Below are positions 52,554 to 63,039 of a stretch of DNA of 64,000 nt, in pieces (position 1 is the stretch's first letter; each line of letters starts with the position of its first letter). Position numbers and translations under genes: made by a program. The notes under the pieces were generated by a model. It was not told where the DNA came from. It saw only the letters and a list, made by a program, of their open reading frames with translations, and searched no databases. Source of the DNA: Aphrocallistes beatrix (Eukaryota > Porifera > Hexactinellida > Sceptrulophora > Aphrocallistidae); assembly GCA_963281255.1 (NCBI GenBank), contig OY725488.1, forward strand, positions 6,235,524-6,299,523, in the 5' to 3' direction.

Positions 52554-54455
52554 CTAACTGATAGGATACTCAATGGCATAGTTGAGAGTGAATTTACGCT
52601 CACAGTTAGCTGACACTTCCAGACACCACTCAAGATGGTTCTTTTCATTCAGCATCACACTCCCGCCTTCTCCGCCACCTTTCATGAACACCTTCACGCC
52701 CACCTTCTTGCACGCTGACGGATGTATCAGATGCACCTTGATACGCTCGTCCTGACTCACAGGAACACTCTCCACTACCTTCACATTGATTCGCTTACCC
52801 TTCCTGTTCTTCACAGTTGTCGTCTTGTGGTAGTCCTGACTCGTCGTGCCTTTTGAAATCCAGCCAGGTTGGTGAGACTGGAAACTCTCTCCCCCCTTAA
52901 ACTTCACTCGGACGAGCGGGTCCACACCCAGGGAACACCTCACCTCCTCTCCAGGTGACACACTCTCCAGTCTCGACTTCGAGATAAAGTCGTTATCCAC
53001 GAACACAGAACTGGGACCACTCATCAGTGGGTAGTCACTGGTGTTGGTCGCCTTCGCTATCAGGTACACATTCCCGCTCTCTTCTGGGAGACACAGATGC
53101 TCGAAGACGGACTCCAGGTCGATCACAGTCACAGACACCTTGTGCTCCGTGTTGTCAGACGGGATGGTAACGGGTTGAGACACGTCAAACGTCTGAACGA
53201 ACAATCCAGTCTTCACCTCACTCTGACTCTCCTCCACTAGCTGCATTGGGGGCATCATTTGTGGTGCACTACTCATAACACGAGACTTTCGCGATGAGTG
53301 CGAATAGGATTGCATTGAATCAAAGCCAATCGTAGGCATATAATTATCATAGACTGGAGGAGGAGGATAGTATCGATATATGTTGTGAGGAGTGAGTACA
53401 GGAGGAGAGCCTCCTTTGCTGGGAGAGGCTGTGGAGAGAGAAATGGGAGTGTTCACCCAGTCCTCTCCAGTCGATTGACTCACCTGACCGAAGTAATGCA
53501 CCTGGACAATGCTGTCCTCAATCGAGACACGCAGGTGGTACAGAGAACTCCAGCTGGCTCGACTCACCAGGTAGCTCAGCAACACCTCCACACTCTCAGC
53601 ACCATCTGACTCCAGCACGATCTGAACAGCACGTGTGAATTCATCTCCTCCCCCTTTCACCTTACCCTTCTTCTCAGTCAACTCTCCACTCTTCACGGCA
53701 TTCAGTCGAATCGTCTCCAGTTTCGTGTTCACACAATCCAGCTGCTCCTGCAGAGAGTCACCTCGATTCTCCAGCTCTTTACTGCGAGAACAGAAATACT
53801 CCACAAAATCCACGATGGAGTTCAGGTGTTGACGGTCGGTGGCTAGCTTCAGTCGCTTCAATGCCTCCTCACAACTCTGTGCTCCCCCGTCCACCAACAC
53901 TGCCTTCAGTTTAGACAACAGTGTCAATTCCTTCTTCAACACACCTCTCTTCTTCTCCAGGATTGCTTTCTCATGTGACAACTGTTCTCTCTCAGATACA
54001 TTCACACTCACTGTCTCTGCTACCGCTGAGTTCTTCTCATCTCCTCCTCCCGTCTCTTCCAATCTGTACTGAGACACGTACACCACATCAGTGATGGTAG
54101 CCGTGCCCTCCTTCTTCCCCTTCAACTCCACTCGGACAGAATCAGGATCCATCACTTCTGGGAAGTCCACAATCGTCACTGTGTTCTCGCCTCCTGATAG
54201 TTTGCATGCTACTTCTCGTCTCACCTCTGCTTGATCAGTGTACACCACCACACGAGAGAACGGACACTCACTTAACTTCTTCACTTCTTCCCTTCTCTCT
54301 TGCTTTGAATCACCAGTATTCTTCCCCAGACTTACTTCGTCAAGAACCCCGACTAACGTAGCCATATTTTACAAATATAACTACAAGTCACATAAAATAT
54401 AAAACAATCGACACGTACTATGATTCAGAAGAAAAACATACGAAATTTTCATTGT
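52535..54455. repeat. Left arm of a 1.9-kb inverted duplication
   Basis: Near-identical in reverse to about 60070-61992. Includes the whole DUF4139 gene, about 90 bp of 5' flank and about 20 bp of 3' flank. Similarity stops abruptly at GTTTCAGAT and at AATGAAAATTTCG. Confidence 0.85.
52554..54365 (-). CDS. DUF4140/DUF4139-family protein, copy 1
   Basis: 603-aa single-exon protein of the family seen in C. elegans F37C4.5 and in bacterial and fungal 'mucoidy inhibitor A'-like proteins; its biochemical role is unknown. Layout: short charged N-terminus; DUF4140 (about 33-105, CPFSRVVVYTDQAEVRREV); coiled coil (about 120-215); DUF4139 (about 240-603), with ASWSSLYHLRVSIEDSIVQVHYFGQVSQSTGEDW as the characteristic beta segment. 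It lacks a signal peptide or TM segment. A near-identical gene in opposite orientation is at 60152-61966; the two differ mainly in residues about 333-366. Confidence 0.8.
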   Translation of the reverse strand: MATLVGVLDEVSLGKNTGDSKQERREEVKKLSECPFSRVVVYTDQAEVRREVACKLSGGENTVTIVDFPEVMDPDSVRVELKGKKEGTATITDVVYVSQYRLEETGGGDEKNSAVAETVSVNVSEREQLSHEKAILEKKRGVLKKELTLLSKLKAVLVDGGAQSCEEALKRLKLATDRQHLNSIVDFVEYFCSRSKELENRGDSLQEQLDCVNTKLETIRLNAVKSGELTEKKGKVKGGGDEFTRAVQIVLESDGAESVEVLLSYLVSRASWSSLYHLRVSIEDSIVQVHYFGQVSQSTGEDWVNTPISLSTASPSKGGSPPVLTPHNIYRYYPPPPVYDNYMPTIGFDSMQSYSHSSRKSRVMSSAPQMMPPMQLVEESQSEVKTGLFVQTFDVSQPVTIPSDNTEHKVSVTVIDLESVFEHLCLPEESGNVYLIAKATNTSDYPLMSGPSSVFVDNDFISKSRLESVSPGEEVRCSLGVDPLVRVKFKGGESFQSHQPGWISKGTTSQDYHKTTTVKNRKGKRINVKVVESVPVSQDERIKVHLIHPSACKKVGVKVFMKGGGEGGSVMLNEKNHLEWCLEVSANCERKFTLNYAIEYPIS

Positions 54456-54639
54456 TTTTAGTTTGTCGACTATACTTTGTACATATAGTGTTCTGCTTTG
54501 AAATTACCAGGCTAACAAGGCTAACTTTTGAGCTGAGGCTATCAATTATGAGTACATAATTAGAATGTGTAGTTTACGAATTTGAAATAAAAAATAGAGT
54601 ATTCCTTACAGTTTGAGAACATATTCCTTTATGAATAGA

Positions 54640-54712
54640 CCCACTTTAATACTATTTGTATGGGGGTTTCTGTGGTGGTCGAATACTTTTGTCCGGGTAC
54701 TGTATAGTAGAA
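54640..54712. mobile_element. One end of a Tc1-like element
   Basis: Read in reverse, CAGTACCCGGACAAAAGTATTC followed by GACCACCAC at 54681-54706 resembles the ends of the 57713-58173 element (CCTGAACAAAAGTATTCG). No matching second end was found. Confidence 0.45.
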
Positions 54713-54721
54713 TCAAACCAT

Positions 54722-56130
54722 TCAATCGATCTGGCCCATAGTATTACAGAGTTCCGTCTTAACATATGCCAGAGCAGAATTGGCCCTCTCCACAGAAGCA
54801 GATGTGACTGGAGCTACCAGTAGAAGGTGCAGAATGCACGAAATATTGGGATAGAGGTGGTTGTTAGTAGCACGATAGGTGTTGGACAAAGTTTGAGGTA
54901 GGCTTTCATTGACCTTCCATCGCATGATCCACCTCTCCACTTCTTGCTGAAAGGAGTCCGCAGCTGGGAGATCATTAGAAAAGGCCTCCTTCAGTTCAGT
55001 AATAGTGCTTGTAGGAACTCCATTTACTGCGTTTTCTGGTAAAAGACAGAGACCTGATATTGCAGTAGTGGAAAACTGGTTAAAGCGAGAATTCAGCTCA
55101 CTCACTAAATGGTCAGTAAAGGGGATGCAAACAGAACGGCGCCAAAACTCTTCTGGGGTGGTTGGAGCGATTAATTTGGAAAGTACAGCGGTGAGGAACA
55201 GTTATTTGTTCCCCACTTAGCTCACTTGTTATATTGGCTTCTTGGAAAATTGTGCTGAATCGTGCTTCTTCATCAGTTCATGCTGCGTAATGCAGGAAAT
55301 TGTACTAGAAATATCATCATCAGCAGAGAGAATATCTTTACTGGTTCCTTGCAGTTGTTTGGCAATATCCTTTGTAAATCCGAAGAAGTACCGACAAATG
55401 TAAAATGATATCAATAATTCAGATGAACAGAGTCTTTCAACAACCCAGAAGCTTCCGTGGTGCTCTTTGCATCCCATTTTACCTGATTTTCAGTCGCACA
55501 ATGAGGTGAATGGGATATCTCAGTAAGGCACATAACTAAAGACTCATAAAGATGGTGGAAATCTTCTATTGTTGTGTGTCGCTCCACCCAGCGAGTCTCA
55601 GAGAAGTTTGAACTTCTTTTTGGGGACAATTTGCTATGTTTTTGCCTTTCCTCATTCACATGCTTCACACTGGATTCCAGTTTACGCTGACATTTGGGGA
55701 TATTTGAAGAACACTCCAAGCTTTCAGTGATGAAATCATTCGATGAATTTCTGGGACATTGCATGCCTTGGATATGGCAAGATTAAGCTGATGGCTACTA
55801 CAATGATAGTATACAGTCTGGGACTTCTGCCTTCAGACGTGCTTGGCAACATTTCAAAACCCCAGCCATTGCACCGGCACCATCATGCCCCTGCCCACGA
55901 CACAGTTTAATGTTGAGACCGCAATTTGCGATGAAGGCCTTAATCTCACGAATGATGTCTTCCCCACTTACGCTTTCACATAATACAAAGCCAACCAATT
56001 TCTCAACAGCCTCTCCATCCTTTACGTATCGGAACACTATTCCAAGTTGTTCCCAGTTCGAAACATCAGTTACTTAATTATTAATCCACAGAAACTGAGA
56101 AAAACTTGCTCATTTTAACGTCGTGCAACA
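54722..56130 (-). pseudogene. Broken hAT transposase (ZMYM1/TTF-type family)
   Basis: Four reading-frame pieces on one strand, in the order of a hAT transposase: DVSNWEQLGIVFRYVKDGE..CRGQGHDGAGAMAGV (56110-55798), an FSETRWVERHTTIEDFHHLYESL piece (55764-55411), a linker piece (55477-55229), and the C-terminal dimerisation domain PVTSASVERANSALAYVKT (55105-54722). Stops and frameshifts separate them, e.g. a TAA within the DVSN region at about 56073. Not a functional gene. It lies in the loop between the inverted DUF4139 arms. Confidence 0.75.
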
Positions 56131-56630
56131 ATATGATCGCGAAGAAAGTCACCTATGCAATTTATTTAGCCTCCAATGACATGGGGTCCATTCTATTTAT
56201 AGCTTTGACCCGCATTTCTAAAGTTTCCCCGCCCAAAATGACTTAATCGGAAATGAGTTAGCAAAATCCATAGTATCTTGATGGGTTTAAGTAGCTCGTG
56301 TTGTGTAGTCTTGGAAATGTAGGTCTGACGGCTCGAGCATGTCTTTAGATGTTCTTGCAGGACTTAATCTCCTGACTCCATACGAAAGTTTACTAGAGCT
56401 TTGAACTTTCCCTGGGATAGAACAGTAGGTGTGTTGTCATCGGAGTGCTATACCCTGCCTACCACATAACTCCAAACACTTCACAATGGATGTGAGAACA
56501 GCTCAATGTAACTAAGACTTTTGCACGACCGCTTGTTTGCTGCTCTACCGGAAAAAGGACACATGGTTGACAAAAAATACCACGAGCAGAACCTGAGAAT
56601 GATATGAACGGGAATTTCTCAAACCAAACA

Positions 56631-56631
<1 letters not shown>
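56131..56631. other. Gene-free stretch
   Basis: Possibly the rest of the hAT element 5' part, but I can find no reliable protein match. Confidence 0.35.

Positions 56632-56670
<39 letters not shown>
56632..56670. repeat. (ATT)n microsatellite
   Basis: About 13 perfect ATT units, directly before the head of repeat A. Confidence 0.9.
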
Positions 56671-56672
<2 letters not shown>

Positions 56673-57190
56673 AAGCGCGCTTCGCTTGCTTGCGCTGCGC
56701 GACTAGCGGGCACTTTGTGTCCCGCGAGGCGCCCTGCGGGCGCATGAGGTCACATTGATTAATTATAAGGGAGATAACATCTCTAAATACATCTGTCGTA
56801 CAATTATAATCAATATCGCACGAAAAATCACCAAATTTGTCAATTTTTAAAATTTTGATGGGTAATGATGACGTCATAACAGTGACGAGTCATCATTTTT
56901 TATTATAGGTGTATCATATGTGAGATAGATTAATATGCACATTATATTAAAGTTTCAGCCTTTTATTAATAATTATAATATCTCTTAAAATGGCTGAGTA
57001 ATGGTCGAAAAACTGAAATTTCTAATAATAAAAAAGGTGACAATGACGTCATAATTCCATGATGAGTAGACATTTTGGTCTGAGCTCAGAACTTAGTTGA
57101 GCCATAGCCAAAAGACTCCCACATGCCAAAAATCAGCTGTACCTAGCAGTTTCTTCAATCAATTCGTTACAGATATATATATATAGATAT
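56671..57190 (+). repeat. Repeat A, copy
   Basis: Head from ACAAGCGCGCTTCG, core with TGACGTCA at 56869-56876 and 57044-57051, tail TTCTTCAATCAATTCG and TA run. Directly followed by another copy in the same orientation. Confidence 0.75.
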
Positions 57191-57194
57191 ATAT

Positions 57195-57711
57195 ACAAGC
57201 GCGCTTCGCTTGCTTGCGCTGCGCGGCTGGAGGACACTTCGTGTCCGCCGGAGGCTCCCTTCGATCGCCTGGAGGTAACATTGGTTAATTATAAGGGAGA
57301 TATCATCTCTAAATATGTCCATCTTAGTTTTAAATCGATATCACTCGAAAAAATACCAAATTTGTCAATTTTTAAAATTTTGATGAGTAATGATGACGTC
57401 ATAGCAAAGTGATGAGTCATCATTTTTTGATGATAGTTGCCTCATATGGGAGACGTGTTAGTATACAGATTCTATTAAAATTTCAGCCTTCTATCTCCTA
57501 TAATGGCTGAGTTATGCCCGAATAACTGTGTTGCTTAACTTTTAAAAATGTGACAATGACGTCATAATTCCATGATGAATCGACATTTTGCTCTGAGCTC
57601 AGAACTTACTGGAGCCATAGCCAAAAGACTCCCACATGCCAAAAATCAGCTTTCTGTGCCTGGCAGTTTCTTCAATCAATTCGTAACAGATATATATAGA
57701 TATATATACAT
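57195..57711 (+). repeat. Repeat A, copy, head to tail with the previous one
   Basis: Full head, core (TGACGTCA at 57394-57401 and 57557-57564) and tail. The TA run at its end is the target of the Tc1-like MITE at 57713. Confidence 0.75.
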
Positions 57712-57712
57712 A

Positions 57713-58173
57713 CACTGCCTGAACAAAAGTATTCGTACACCCCATAATTCTCCATACGAATAGTTATAATACTGATTTATTTAGCGAGTCAAGGTATTTA
57801 ATTGGTAAGAGATACGCTTAATTTAACTTCAAATTCGAATTACTCACTTTTTAATCTTTCAACTTGTTTACACTCTCACAAGGTTAAAATTTTTCAAACT
57901 GTGCCACCTCATACCACCAATGCCATCATATACAATGGTGATCACTCGCGACATGTGGCATAGGAAAGCAAATGCTGAAAATACTTAATCTTGAAGAAGA
58001 GTAATTAAGTTGAAAACTTATAAAGTGGGTAATTTGAATGTGGAGAATTCGAATTTGAAGTCAAATTAAGTGTATCTCTTACCAATTAAATACCTTGACT
58101 CGCTAAATAAATCAGTATTATAACTATTTGTATGGGGAATTATGGGGTGTACGAATACTTTTGTCCAGGCAGG
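57713..58173. mobile_element. Tc1-like MITE with long inverted ends
   Basis: 461 bp, ends CACTGCCTGAACAAAAGTATTCG-type, inverted at the right (CGAATACTTTTGTCCAGGCAG), flanked by TA on both sides (57711-57712 and 58174-58175). The arms extend about 130 bp (through CGAGTCAAGGTATTTAATTGG). The interior has no transposase frame. Confidence 0.75.
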
Positions 58174-58180
58174 TATATAT

Positions 58181-58280
58181 ATACAAGCGCGCTTCGCTTG
58201 CTTGCGCTGCGCGGCTGGCGGACACTTTGTGTCCGCCGGAGGCTTCCTTCGGTCGCCTGGGGTAACATTGATTAATTATG
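58181..58280 (+). repeat. Repeat A head, truncated
   Basis: Head with GGCGGACACTTTGTGTCCGC and GGTAACATTGATTAATTAT, then cut off by the CGCATGCG-rich tract. Confidence 0.7.
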
Positions 58281-58505
58281 CGTATGCACAATGGACTTAA
58301 TCCAACCAATCGTGCGCAATGTGCAATTAACCATGCGCAATGTGTCAATTGATAATGCGCAGTGTGACGATTACGCATGCGCAATGGACTTTCTAATACC
58401 TCTGAAGGATTTATTACATATATTAAATACGTTCATCCGCATGCGGATAAGGTTCATCCGCATGCGGATAAGGCTTATCCGCATGCGGGTATCGCATGCG
58501 GAAAC
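58281..58505. repeat. GCGCAATG and palindromic 21-bp tandem repeats
   Basis: First part (58281-58390): four spaced copies of a (C/T)GCGCA(A/G)TG motif with similar flanks. Second part (58431-58493): three 21-bp units GTTCATCCGCATGCGGATAAG, each built on the perfect 14-bp palindrome ATCCGCATGCGGAT, followed by GCATGCGGAAAC. The apparent frame here translates to an Ile-Arg-Met repeat and is not a gene. Confidence 0.75.
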
Positions 58506-59035
58506 AAATAATTACTAAATTATATCCTTTTAATATATGTGGTATTCTACAGGTATTCATGACTTAGATCTCTTTTCGCACCAAGGAAATGGTTGTAAAT
58601 TTAGCAATTAAATATACTGGTTCTCTTTCTGCAATCACCTATCTCATTAACTATCCACAAGGCTACACATTCTGTAACAAAATATATATGATCATCAGGG
58701 TCGCCGCAATAAGGTTTCCTGGGTGTCCGAACACCCACTGCCTCAAAGGCAGGACATGATGCGGTGCTTGGATACCTAGGTTAGTTTACTGTAATCAAGG
58801 TTAACTGATAATGCATAGTATTTGTGTGTCCAGACACACACTAAGTTAGTCGGTGACCGCACATTATAATACATAAAGAATTGATTTGAAAGTCTCAAAG
58901 ATGGACAATTTTGAATGGGTAAATAAATATTAAAATAAAGCACTGTAGAGACGGATGTAATCTTATTCTGTCAATTAAATTGTATTTTTTTCGGTAACAT
59001 CATTTTGGCAACCAATGGAATTAGTGGAATCTATC
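58506..59035. other. Gene-free stretch
   Basis: No supported gene. GGTGTCCGAACACCCA (58721-58736) and CCTCAAAGGC.. are small inverted repeats only. Confidence 0.4.
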
Positions 59036-59806
59036 TTATATATTAAAACTAGGATTATTTTTTGTTTTTGTTTGTTTGTTTGTCCGAATTGATTGAAGAA
59101 TTGGCAAGTCGTAGAGCTACGAAAATTGGCATGTAGGTGTCAAATGATGAATCTAGGATTAAGTTCGAAGATCTAAGCGAAATGTTCGCACCTCGCTGAG
59201 ATAGGTGACAAAATGTGCTGACCAATCAAATTCGATTATTTTATAATGCAAATACATTGGAATAAAATGTTAGTGACTTATGCATACAATCAAAAGGACT
59301 ATTTGTGATTGAAATTCATTGGTTTATGTGAGAACCAATCAATTATCAGCCTTTTATAATGCCATTTACACGATTCTATTTCATATAAATGATTGAATAC
59401 TGCTATTTTGAGTCTATAATTTGATTGTTAATAACAATTAAAGTGTGTTATATGCTACGATCAATCAATTCGGTCATAAAATAACTTTTAACGACATGGA
59501 CTGGAATTGATTATTTAAGTATAATAATATTTAGCAATGTGAACTTTGTGTATTCAAATTGAGCTTACATTCAGGATTAGTTGACTTAATACGAAGTAAA
59601 TTATATTCAGCACGAAACAAAATTTGTGCTACAGTTCTGATTTCATAAATGTAACCGTAGACAAATGACAATCTAGCGTACTTAGTATAAAACAGGAAAG
59701 CGACGTATTGTTTCTCTAATATCCGCAAGCGCCCACTAGGGAAATCTGCAGACACGTAGTGTCTGCAAGCCGCGCAGTGCAAGCAAGAGAAGCGCGCTTG
59801 AATAAT
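59036..59806 (-). repeat. Repeat B-like element with a different interior
   Basis: Minus orientation: head 59727-59806 (GCAGACACTACGTGTCTGC hairpin) and tail 59036-59200 (CATGCCAATTTTCGTAG, TTCTTCAATCAATTCG, (ACAA)n, TAGTTTTAATA). The roughly 530 bp between them match neither the A core nor the B monomers. Confidence 0.55.
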
Positions 59807-59900
59807 TATGTAATAATTATATAATAATTATATAATTATTATATAATTATTATATAATTATTATATAATTATTATATAATTATTATATAATTATTATAAA
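59805..59900. repeat. ATAATTATT microsatellite
   Basis: Tandem TATAATTATT units adjoining the head of the repeat B-like element. Confidence 0.8.
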
Positions 59901-60069
59901 ATAATTGTTGCAGTGTAAATTCGAAACTGGTGGATTCGCGAATATCCCTGCACCTGAAATATAATGTGATACTGATTGCAATAATGGCATTAATGATCAT
60001 ATATGCGGTAGCTAAATATTTATGTGGGCGGTGGAGCTGAAACATGTTTCCAACTAACAGAAAAATGAA

Positions 60070-61992
60070 AATTTCGTATGTTTTTCTTCTGAATCATAGT
60101 ACGTGTCGATTGTTTTATATTTTATGTGACTTGTAGTTATATTTGTAAAATATGGCTACGTTAGTCGGGGTTCTTGATGAAGTAAGTCTGGGGAAGAATA
60201 CTGGTGATTCAAAGCAGGAGAGAAGGGAAGAAGTGAAGAAGTTAAGTGAGTGTCCGTTCTCTCGTGTGGTGGTGTACACTGATCAAGCAGAGGTGAGACG
60301 AGAAGTGGCATGCAAACTATCAGGAGGCGAGAACACAGTGACGATTGTGGACTTCCCAGAAGTGATGGATCCTGATTCTGTCCGAGTGGAGTTGAAGGGG
60401 AAGAAGGAGGGCACGGCTACCATCACTGATGTGGTGTACGTGTCTCAGTACAGATTGGAAGAGACGGGAGGAGGAGATGAGAAGAACTCAGCGGTAGCAG
60501 AGACAGTGAGTGTGAATGTATCTGAGAGAGAACAGTTGTCACATGAGAAAGCAATCCTGGAGAAGAAGAGAGGTGTGTTGAAGAAGGAATTGACACTGTT
60601 GTCTAAACTGAAGGCAGTGTTGGTGGACGGGGGAGCACAGAGTTGTGAGGAGGCATTGAAGCGACTGAAGCTAGCCACCGACCGTCAACACCTGAACTCC
60701 ATCGTGGATTTTGTGGAGTATTTCTGTTCTCGCAGTGAAGAGCTGGAGAATCGAGGTGACTCTCTGCAGGAGCAGCTGGATTGTGTGAATACGAAACTGG
60801 AGACGATTCGACTGAATGCCGTGAAGAGTGGAGAGTTGACTGAGAAGAAGGGTAAGGTGAAAGGGGGAGGAGATGAATTCACACGTGCTGTTCAGATCGT
60901 GCTGGAGTCAGATGGTGCTGAGAGTGTGGAGGTGTTGCTGAGCTACCTGGTGAGTCGAGCCAGCTGGAGTTCTCTGTACCACCTGCGTGTCTCGATTGAG
61001 GACAGCATTGTCCAGGTGCATTACTTCGGTCAGGTGAGTCAATCGACTGGAGAGGACTGGGTGAACACTCCCATTTCTCTCTCCACAGCCTCTCCCAGCA
61101 AAGGAGGCTCTCCTCCTGTACTCACTCCTCACAACATATATCGATACTATCCTCCTGCTCCAGTCTTTCCTGGCGAATATATGCCTACGATGTTCTATGG
61201 TGAATCAATGGAATTCTCTTCTCGCTCATCGCGAAAGTCTCGTGTTATGAGTAGTGCACAAATGATGCCTCCAATGCAGCTAGTGGAGGAGAGTCAGAGT
61301 GAGGTGAAGACTGGATTGTTCGTTCAGACGTTTGACGTGTCTCGACCCGTTACCATCCCGTCTGACAACACGGAGCACAAGGTGTCTGTGACTGTGATCG
61401 ACCTGGAGTCCGTCTTCGAGCATCTGTGTCTCCCAGAAGAGAGCGGAAATGTGTACCTGATAGCGAAGGCGACCAACACCAGTGACTACCCACTGATGAG
61501 TGGTCCCAGTTCTGTGTTCGTGGATAACGACTTTATCTCGAAGTCGAGACTGGAGAGTGTGTCACCTGGAGAGGAGGTGAGGTGTTCCCTGGGTGTGGAC
61601 CCGCTTGTCCGAGTGAAGTTTAAGGGGGGAGAGAGTTTCCAGTCTCACCAACCTGGCTGGATCTCAAAAGGCACGACGAGTCAGGACTACCACAAGACGA
61701 CAACTGTGAAGAACAGGAAGGGTAAGCGAATCAATGTGAAGGTAGTGGAGAGTGTTCCTGTGAGTCAGGACGAGCGTATCAAGGTGCATCTGATACATCC
61801 GTCAGGGTGCAAGAAGGTGGGCGTGAAGGTGTTCATGAAAGGTGGCGGAGAAGGCGGGAGTGTGATGCTGAATGAGAAGAACCATCTTGAGTGGTGTCTG
61901 GAAGTGTCAGCTAACTGTGAGCGTAAATTCACTCTCATCTACACCATTGAGTATCCTATCAGTTAGTTCTACTGACAGTTTCAGATTCAGTT
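60070..61992. repeat. Right arm of the inverted duplication
   Basis: Mirror of 52535-54455. Includes the second DUF4139 gene and its immediate flanks. Confidence 0.85.
60152..61966 (+). CDS. DUF4140/DUF4139-family protein, copy 2
   Basis: 604 aa, intact, nearly identical to copy 1 (52554-54365) with the same domain order. The outside differences I see are few: Lys to Glu in SRSEELENR, Gln to Arg in the RPVTIPS segment, Ala to Gly in HPSGCKK, and two near the C-terminus (LIYTIEY). The segment about 333-366 differs in most residues (PPAPVFPGEYMPTMFYGESM against PPPPVYDNYMPTIGFDSM). The 90-bp 5' flank is shared, so both copies may have the same core promoter but different upstream DNA. Confidence 0.8.
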   Translation: MATLVGVLDEVSLGKNTGDSKQERREEVKKLSECPFSRVVVYTDQAEVRREVACKLSGGENTVTIVDFPEVMDPDSVRVELKGKKEGTATITDVVYVSQYRLEETGGGDEKNSAVAETVSVNVSEREQLSHEKAILEKKRGVLKKELTLLSKLKAVLVDGGAQSCEEALKRLKLATDRQHLNSIVDFVEYFCSRSEELENRGDSLQEQLDCVNTKLETIRLNAVKSGELTEKKGKVKGGGDEFTRAVQIVLESDGAESVEVLLSYLVSRASWSSLYHLRVSIEDSIVQVHYFGQVSQSTGEDWVNTPISLSTASPSKGGSPPVLTPHNIYRYYPPAPVFPGEYMPTMFYGESMEFSSRSSRKSRVMSSAQMMPPMQLVEESQSEVKTGLFVQTFDVSRPVTIPSDNTEHKVSVTVIDLESVFEHLCLPEESGNVYLIAKATNTSDYPLMSGPSSVFVDNDFISKSRLESVSPGEEVRCSLGVDPLVRVKFKGGESFQSHQPGWISKGTTSQDYHKTTTVKNRKGKRINVKVVESVPVSQDERIKVHLIHPSGCKKVGVKVFMKGGGEGGSVMLNEKNHLEWCLEVSANCERKFTLIYTIEYPIS

Positions 61993-62304
61993 TAGAAACT
62001 CAGCGGATTCTTAGGAGTATATAATCAGATTATTTTATTTTCGTTGTAATTGAGTATTCTGAGAGTTTGGTGTTCTTTACTGATTTTTAGTGCTGCTCTT
62101 GTAGGGAGAGGCCATTATTGCATGGACGGAGTATCTCATCCATCCGTATGTATGTATGCATGTTTGTATGTCTGTATGTTCGTACGCGTGCGACTGCGAA
62201 ATCTAACAGTCCGATTTTCACCAAATTTCGAATGTAGGATCTCTTTATTTTGTAGGTGTTACCGTCAATATTTTTTAAAAAACGTCCTTTGATCACTTCC
62301 GGTT
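61993..62304. other. Gene-free stretch with a worn repeat
   Basis: A (TGTATG)n run at 62144-62180 precedes ATCTAACAGTCCGATTTTC and AAATTTCG, a style of sequence found near repeat ends in many invertebrates. No gene. Confidence 0.4.
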
Positions 62305-62930
62305 TCTACCCTTACTATTGAAACTCGATTCATGTTTGTGTGTGTATATATTTATATCTCTGCAACGAATTGATTGAAGAAACTACGAGACACTAAAGCT
62401 GATTTTTGGAATGTGAAAGTCTTTTGGTTATGGCTCCATAGTCTAGTCAAACTATGGTTTGAGTTGGAACAAATTGCAACAGAATTTATTTCAATGGCAA
62501 ATTAACGAGGGAAGGTACATACGTAACAAAATAAAAATTCCAAAAAATCCCTTCGGTGGAACATCCCTAAAATGCCACTTTAAGTTCCACATTCGGACAC
62601 ATTTTGAGATGTTAAAATGCATATAACTTCTCCAGTTTTAAACTACATATATCAATTTGTATAGCGATATTCATAATCAGACCAAAATGTCGACTCATCA
62701 TGGAATTAAATTTCAGTTCTTAGACTATAACTCAGCCATTTTAGGTGATAGAAGGCTGAAATTTTAATAGAATGTGTATATTAATATATCTCAAATATGA
62801 TGCAACTTTCAACAAAAATGATCACACATCACTCTGACATGACGTCATCATTACGCAACAAAAATTTTTTGATTTTTCGTGCGATACCGATTATAACAGT
62901 AGGACAGACGTTTTTTAATTTGACGAGTTC
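62305..62930 (-). repeat. Repeat A, headless copy
   Basis: Minus orientation: terminus TCGAGTTTCAATAGTAAGG (62309-62328), TA run, tail motif (62363-62380), foreign or diverged middle, core from about 62680 with TGACGTCA at 62840-62847; truncated before the GC-rich head. Confidence 0.6.
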
Positions 62931-63039
62931 CCCGTGGGGAATTATATAATGAACTTCGACATATTTCAATCGATACTGGATCTGTTTCGCTGTGGACAAT
63001 GCAGGCCTGGAAATTTACATGTCTTGGATTCACGTTTTC

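Noticed and set aside
58281-58505. CRISPR-like array
   Set aside because: Units are directly adjacent without unique spacers, and the context is animal nuclear DNA.
58291-58518. 75-codon frame encoding an Ile-Arg-Met repeat
   Set aside because: Translation of the palindromic 21-bp tandem repeat; no gene signals.
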